A stretch of 64,000 bases of DNA. It comes from Marinifilaceae bacterium. GTDB lineage: Bacteria; Bacteroidota; Bacteroidia; Bacteroidales; Marinifilaceae. A program made the position numbers and the translations under genes. The notes beneath the pieces are model-generated. The model saw only the letters and a program-made list of their open reading frames with translations, made no database searches and was not told the DNA's origin. The DNA is taken from contig JAOARN010000003.1 of the NCBI GenBank assembly GCA_025210485.1, positions 62,001-126,000 on the forward strand, in the 5' to 3' direction. Numbering within the stretch: position 1 is the stretch's first letter; every line of letters starts with the position of its first letter. Positions 63,878-64,000 of this stretch are shown here, piece by piece.

Positions 63878-64000
63878 ATGATTACAATTAAAACAAAATA
63901 TTTAGGTGATTTACGAACTGAAAGTGTTCATCTTCAGTCTGGCGAAAAGATCATAACTGATGCTCCTACGGATAATCAAGGTAAAGGGGAAGCTTTTTCT
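63878..64000 (+). CDS. OsmC-family protein, 3' end outside window
   Basis: Only the first 41 codons are present. It starts with ATG at 63878 and runs off the right edge. The visible part reads Tyr-Leu-Gly-Asp-Leu-Arg-Thr-Glu-Ser-Val-His-Leu-Gln-Ser-Gly and Ile-Thr-Asp-Ala-Pro-Thr-Asp-Asn-Gln-Gly-Lys-Gly-Glu-Ala-Phe-Ser, the usual beginning of OsmC/Ohr peroxide-stress proteins in this phylum. The catalytic Cys would lie beyond the window. It is divergent from ileS. Confidence 0.85.
   Translation, partial: MITIKTKYLGDLRTESVHLQSGEKIITDAPTDNQGKGEAFS

Overview
The window is AT-rich DNA from a Bacteroidota chromosome, most likely a Bacteroidales-type facultative anaerobe. Five things support this: PorX, PorP/SprF proteins and a type B sorting domain (type IX secretion, T9SS); TAnnTTTG promoter elements; DUF3098, DUF3108, DUF5723 and GSCFA proteins; Sec signal peptides ending in Ala/Gly just before a Gln; and a cobalamin riboswitch placed before a BtuG-like lipoprotein. 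Rex, an HemN-type coproporphyrinogen oxidase and flavodoxin point to life with little or changing oxygen.

Bases 1-10171 are the accessory highlight. Five secreted, Ig/PKD-like modular proteins (the first cut by the window edge) are followed by an 853-residue protein with six ~75-residue Ig-like repeats and a C-terminal gliding/T9SS type B sorting domain, then by two PorP/SprF outer-membrane proteins. The four complete small proteins and the partial first one have no sorting domain. They end in a shared Pro-x-Pro...Ile-type tail that also occurs as a linker inside the larger proteins. It reads like a large modular adhesin split into separate polypeptides, with one T9SS-sorted member and its PorP/SprF partners.

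Bases 10588-22694 hold a zinc/manganese-type ABC importer, dihydrolipoyl dehydrogenase, sigma-54 (rpoN), tRNA-Val(UAC), rex with a GSCFA gene, ribonuclease R and, on the opposite strand, a DUF4097 protein with an 18-residue repeat. Bases 23052-34736 hold an NtrY-like sensor kinase of about 1220 residues, a cobalamin riboswitch with a BtuG-like lipoprotein, a DUF3108 protein, porX, and DUF3098-uppP-truB-queA.

Bases 34790-43306 are on the minus strand: a DUF5723 protein with a partner lipoprotein, a 920-residue membrane-anchored propeller-like protein, deoD and hemN. Bases 43606-44626 carry an IS1595-like element about 1 kb long whose transposase frame is open but whose catalytic residues look lost. 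Then come a small Cys-containing protein, flavodoxin, topA with a Lys-rich pentad tail, a membrane protein, purD, an ArsR regulator, lpxK, a histidine-phosphatase lipoprotein and tatA. Next are the hpt-adk-obg operon, purE, a polysaccharide deacetylase, lspA-rnhB-HSDR_N nuclease, ileS-dksA-like, and the start of an OsmC gene at the right edge.

Most gene ends are marked by clear hairpin-plus-T terminators. Shine-Dalgarno sequences are mostly weak, as usual in this phylum. All family names come from reading motifs; no database search was possible.
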